A stretch of 20,952 bases of DNA from Stentor coeruleus (Eukaryota; Ciliophora; Heterotrichea; Heterotrichida; Stentoridae), in assembly GCA_001970955.1 (NCBI GenBank), contig MPUH01001212.1:1-20952 (forward strand), written 5' to 3'. Position 1 is the first letter of the stretch. Each line of letters begins with the position of its first letter. Below, piece after piece: positions 18,128 through 20,952 of the stretch. The notes beneath the pieces were generated by a model that saw nothing but the letters and a program-made list of their open reading frames with translations, had not been told where the DNA came from and searched no databases. The position numbers and the translations under genes were made by a program.

Positions 18128-18641
18128 GCACCCTATAATATAATTTTTATCAGAAATACTTTTTCATTTTTTTTATGTGTTTTATGTATATCTATGATGA
18201 TTTATAAAGTACTGTATAAAGATTAAGATAATTTTACTTTTAATATCTAATTGGAATAGTTATTTAGAAATTTAAAAAAATTCAACTTCTAAGAATTTCT
18301 TCAGTCTAATAAAATCTCACAGCATTTATCAACCTCATCTAATTTTTCCAATTATCCAATAATTTCTAAAACCTTAATTTTATCTAAATCTCCTCTACAT
18401 TTCCCTCATTCATATCATCATTCCTAATTCTCTATAACAAAAACTCAACAACAAAATCATCCTATATCCATTAAATATCAAAATTTTTATATCGCCTATT
18501 ATGAAATCAGCCAAGTATTATTCTATATATCATCATATTTAAAATTCAAAAATCCTAAATTAATCTAACACCCATAAAATCAAAAACCCTAACTTTCTCC
18601 GCCTAAAAACACTAAAAATATCACTAAATGTTGATTTATAA
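18128..18641. promoter_or_regulatory. Divergent region between the small ORF (-) and CK2 alpha (+)
   Basis: No gene is seen here. The part near CK2 is extremely C-rich and G-poor on the plus strand (18361-18420: 16 C, 0 G by hand count). An upstream, out-of-frame ATG lies at 18628, 14 nt before the CK2 start. The CK2 alpha promoter is presumably here; no named element can be assigned. Confidence 0.4.
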
Positions 18642-19706
18642 ATGGCAAGACAAGCGCGATTCTACGCCGATGTCCTTTCAACCAAAGATCCAGAATATTA
18701 CAAGTATGAAAGTCTTTCAATCAAGTGGAATTCTACTGAAAACTATGAGATTATTAAAAAAATTGGCCATGGGAAATACTCTGAAGTATTCGAAGGTATC
18801 GACATATTAAACAACCAAAAAATTGTCATTAAAGTTCTAAAGCCCGTGAAAAAAGAAAAATATAAACGGGAAGTGAAAATCCTCATGAATTTAGCTGGTG
18901 GGACAAATGTTATTAAACTTTTGAACACAGTAAAAGACCCAGTTTCAAAAACTCCAGCTTTGATTTTTGAGTATGTCAATAACACTCATTTCCGTACATT
19001 ATACCCATTATTAACAGATTTTCAGGTTAGATATTATATATTTGAGTTACTGAAAGCACTTGATTATTCACATTCAATGGGTATAATGCACAGAGATGTT
19101 AAACCACAAAATGTTATGATCGACCATTCACAAAGACTTTTAAGGCTTATCGACTGGGGTTTAGCAGAATTTTATCATCCTTTAACAGAATACAACGTTA
19201 GAGTCGCATCACGTTATTTTAAAGGCCCTGAGCTTTTAGTTGATGATGAATTATACTATTATTCCTTAGATATGTGGAGCCTTGGGGCAATGCTTGCTGG
19301 GATAATTTTCCAAAAAGACCCCTTTTTCCATGGCCGAGATAATCAAGACCAACTAGTAAAAATTGCAAAAATCTTAGGGACACAAGAATTGTATAAGTAT
19401 CTAGACAAATATGGACTGGAGCTTAACTCACAGCTTGAGAAAATGGTGGGAAAACATACACAAAAGTCTTGGCAAAGGTTTATAACCCCTGAAAATCAAC
19501 ATTTAGCTGTTCCAGAAGTCTTAGATTTATTAAACTTGATGTTGAAATATGATCATCATGATAGGATTTTACCTCATGAAGCTATGAAGCATCCTTATTT
19601 TGCCCCTGTTATGCAGATGTGGACCGATATTGAAAATGGAAGACTTCCTTCAAATCCTCAACAGCTAGAAACTGCACTTATTATTAAAAATAGATTGAAA
19701 GCTTAA
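18642..19706 (+). CDS. CK2alpha: Casein kinase 2 catalytic subunit alpha
   Basis: This 354-residue, full-length CMGC kinase has CK2 hallmarks. The glycine loop is [12 protein letters not shown] (41-52). The ATP lysine is K64 in IVIK, followed by the basic CK2 stretch [11 protein letters not shown] (67-77). The catalytic loop is HRDVKPQN (150-157, D152). The magnesium motif is DWG (171-173), where most kinases have DFG; DWG is diagnostic for CK2. GPELLV follows at 195-200. The N-terminus ([20 protein letters not shown]) is the segment that keeps CK2 constitutively active. CK2 phosphorylates Ser/Thr in acidic contexts across the cell. The start at 18642 is set by this conserved N-terminus. The end ([11 protein letters not shown]) lies 59 nt from the convergent CFAP77 stop. 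Confidence 0.97.
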   Translation: MARQARFYADVLSTKDPEYYKYESLSIKWNSTENYEIIKKIGHGKYSEVFEGIDILNNQKIVIKVLKPVKKEKYKREVKILMNLAGGTNVIKLLNTVKDPVSKTPALIFEYVNNTHFRTLYPLLTDFQVRYYIFELLKALDYSHSMGIMHRDVKPQNVMIDHSQRLLRLIDWGLAEFYHPLTEYNVRVASRYFKGPELLVDDELYYYSLDMWSLGAMLAGIIFQKDPFFHGRDNQDQLVKIAKILGTQELYKYLDKYGLELNSQLEKMVGKHTQKSWQRFITPENQHLAVPEVLDLLNLMLKYDHHDRILPHEAMKHPYFAPVMQMWTDIENGRLPSNPQQLETALIIKNRLKA

Positions 19707-19765
19707 TGTTTAACAAAGGTTTTAATATAAAAATCACGGGAGTTTGTATGAAAATTATTATTTAA

Positions 19766-20374
19766 CTACTTAGAAATGAGGTTGTTCTTAACTTTTGACT
19801 CGACTTGTTGGAATTTTTTCATCTTGAATTCTTTTTTCTCTTCTAAGGTTTCGGTTTTTTCAGTAGCTCTTGGGCTATTCTTTGGTTTCAAAGGTTTGGA
19901 TTGTAAGTTGAACTCATAAGTCCTCTTTTTTTCCTCAGCAGCCACATTGCCGTACCCGTTTCCAACAACTTGTTCTATAGGTGTACTGGGTTTATTAGGT
20001 ACACCAAAATAATCATCAGATTGGTTTTTCCCTTTAACCCCATCCCCTATATGTCTTCTATCTTTGACCCTAACATCATTTTGTTTAGCAAATTCAGTGA
20101 CTTGTTTTGAAGTTGTGAGTTTGCTATTAAGGCTCATTTTGTTGAGCTTTTTAAAATCTTTTTCTGTTTGTTGTTCGTTTGTGGGCTTGTGAACTTGCCA
20201 GCTTGAAATCACAGATCCAGCTCCTTCAGGATCTTTTTTCAATTTGCTTCCATATGAAAACCCTTCAGTAGGTAAGTCTCGAACACACCTTTTGGCCCTT
20301 CCCACATCATCTTTTACAAGTAAAATGTTCTTTGAGTTTTGTAGTTTCTGATAAAACGGGTGATCAGTGTCCAT
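19766..20374 (-). CDS. CFAP77: CFAP77, doublet-microtubule inner protein
   Basis: This 202-residue protein matches the CFAP77 (C9orf171) pattern. Near the start, NILLVKDDVGRAKRCVRDLP and FSYGSKLKKDPEGAGSVISS (17-58) align with the family's 'LV..ELGK.R....LPG.DF.YG...' and 'GGVAE' segments. The second hallmark, YFGVPNKPSTPI at 122-133, fits 'FG.P.RPSTPI'. CFAP77 sits inside the B-tubule near the outer junction and stabilises axonemal doublets. The last 50 residues are charged and Lys/Glu-rich and look lineage-specific. The protein has no membrane segment or signal peptide. The stop is TAG, evidence that TAG is a stop here. The family assignment comes from remembered motifs, without an alignment. 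Confidence 0.75.
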   Translation of the reverse strand: MDTDHPFYQKLQNSKNILLVKDDVGRAKRCVRDLPTEGFSYGSKLKKDPEGAGSVISSWQVHKPTNEQQTEKDFKKLNKMSLNSKLTTSKQVTEFAKQNDVRVKDRRHIGDGVKGKNQSDDYFGVPNKPSTPIEQVVGNGYGNVAAEEKKRTYEFNLQSKPLKPKNSPRATEKTETLEEKKEFKMKKFQQVESKVKNNLISK

Positions 20375-20952
20375 AACTGTAATATTTCTAATGGATTAGT
20401 ATATGAAAATTGTATTTACATAAAAAACTCCTATGGCAAAATCTTCAAATTAGCAATCCTTAATTTCCATTTATCACAATAAAATCAGCAAAATCTTAAC
20501 CCAAAAAAATACTAACTCTTTATATGAAAGTTCAATATTTAAAATCTTTTAATAAATTGTTATATCCTCCCACCATTTCCCAATTTTCTGTATATGCCTC
20601 ATTATCTTTCAAAGCTAATCATTAATATAAACTTTTATTATAAAAAATACTTCAACAATCGAAACCTAATTTCACCATACATTAATTTCCAACAAAAAAA
20701 AATATTGAAAATATAAAACTCCCTTCTATTTTCCAAACCTTGCTTAAATCAAACTATCCCATAACTTTAATTCATACCTTCCCAATAATAAAATTAAATT
20801 ACACACAGATTTAAAATGGACTTNAAAAAAAATATTGAAAATATAAAACTCCTTTCTATTTTCTAAACCTTGCTTAAATCAAACTATCTCATAACTTTAA
20901 TTCATACCTTCCCAATAATAAAATTAAATTACACACAGATTTAAAATGGACT
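20375..20952. other. Right-hand flank, no gene seen
   Basis: A short stretch next to CFAP77 has mild G content. From about 20430 the plus strand is C-rich to the window end, the pattern seen on the left side of other genes here. No ORF or RNA gene is supported. The last 258 nt belong to the duplication described separately. Confidence 0.4.
20695..20952. repeat. Direct duplication across a single N at the window end
   Basis: Copy 1 (20695-20822) and copy 2 (20825-20952) are each 128 nt and differ at only three places: 20723/20853, 20734/20864 and 20759/20889, each C in copy 1 and T in copy 2. A T and a single N at 20824 separate them. As with 17878, two overlapping contig ends joined by a placeholder is the simplest reading. 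The differences may be allelic. Confidence 0.85.

Noticed and set aside
246-20374. Non-standard ciliate genetic code
   Set aside because: All genes read through fully in the standard code with no internal TAA, TAG or TGA; genes end in TAA or TAG.
1-20952. Telomere repeats at the window ends
   Set aside because: Neither end shows a C/A-rich or G/T-rich simple repeat.

Overview
This window looks like a piece of macronuclear DNA from the heterotrich ciliate Stentor (S. coeruleus or a close relative). Three things support this. (1) The DNA is very AT-rich with compact genes. (2) The genes read in the standard code: the stops seen are TAA and TAG, and no in-frame TAA, TAG or TGA interrupts them, unlike Paramecium/Tetrahymena (TAA/TAG = Gln) or Blepharisma (TGA = Trp). 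(3) One gene (TMEM230-like) only makes sense if a 15-nt GT...AG intron is removed, and 15-16 nt introns are a Stentor hallmark. The gene content (IFT172, CFAP77, a centrin-family protein) is that of a ciliated protist. The species is inferred.

Layout, left to right. Positions 246-7327 hold three minus-strand genes in a row: TMEM230-like (7034-7327, with the micro-intron), an SK-type Ca2+-activated K+ channel (5760-7007, starting 26 nt after the TMEM230 stop) and full-length IFT172 (246-5432). A divergent promoter region (7328-8278) leads to a cyclin on the plus strand (8279-9001). It converges with a minus-strand centrin-family EF-hand gene (9881-10393). After about 1 kb of AT-rich spacer lies a decayed piggyBac-family transposase on the minus strand (about 11492-12935), with a TTAA+CCC end preserved at 11456. 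Next come three plus-strand genes: B-box/WD40 protein (13393-15222), an unrecognised basic protein (15625-16209) and an SCP/FCP1-type phosphatase (16310-17227). A small minus-strand ORF (17951-18127) with a PNRC-like proline motif sits next to an assembly duplication around an N. The window closes with CK2 alpha (18642-19706, plus), convergent with CFAP77 (19766-20374, minus), and a second duplication around an N that runs to the last base.

The genes do not form an operon or a dedicated pathway. IFT172 (intraflagellar transport), CFAP77 (doublet microtubule inner protein) and the centrin-like protein share ciliary/cortical biology, and the SK channel could link Ca2+ to membrane potential, but each appears to be an independent nuclear gene.

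The points most worth following up are the piggyBac relic in a somatic ciliate genome, the 15-nt intron that carries its own in-frame stop, and a base-composition rule in the spacers: on either side of a gene, the strand running 5'->3' away from the gene is G-rich and C-poor, whatever the direction of transcription. I saw no tRNA, rRNA, CRISPR, viral genome or toxin gene.
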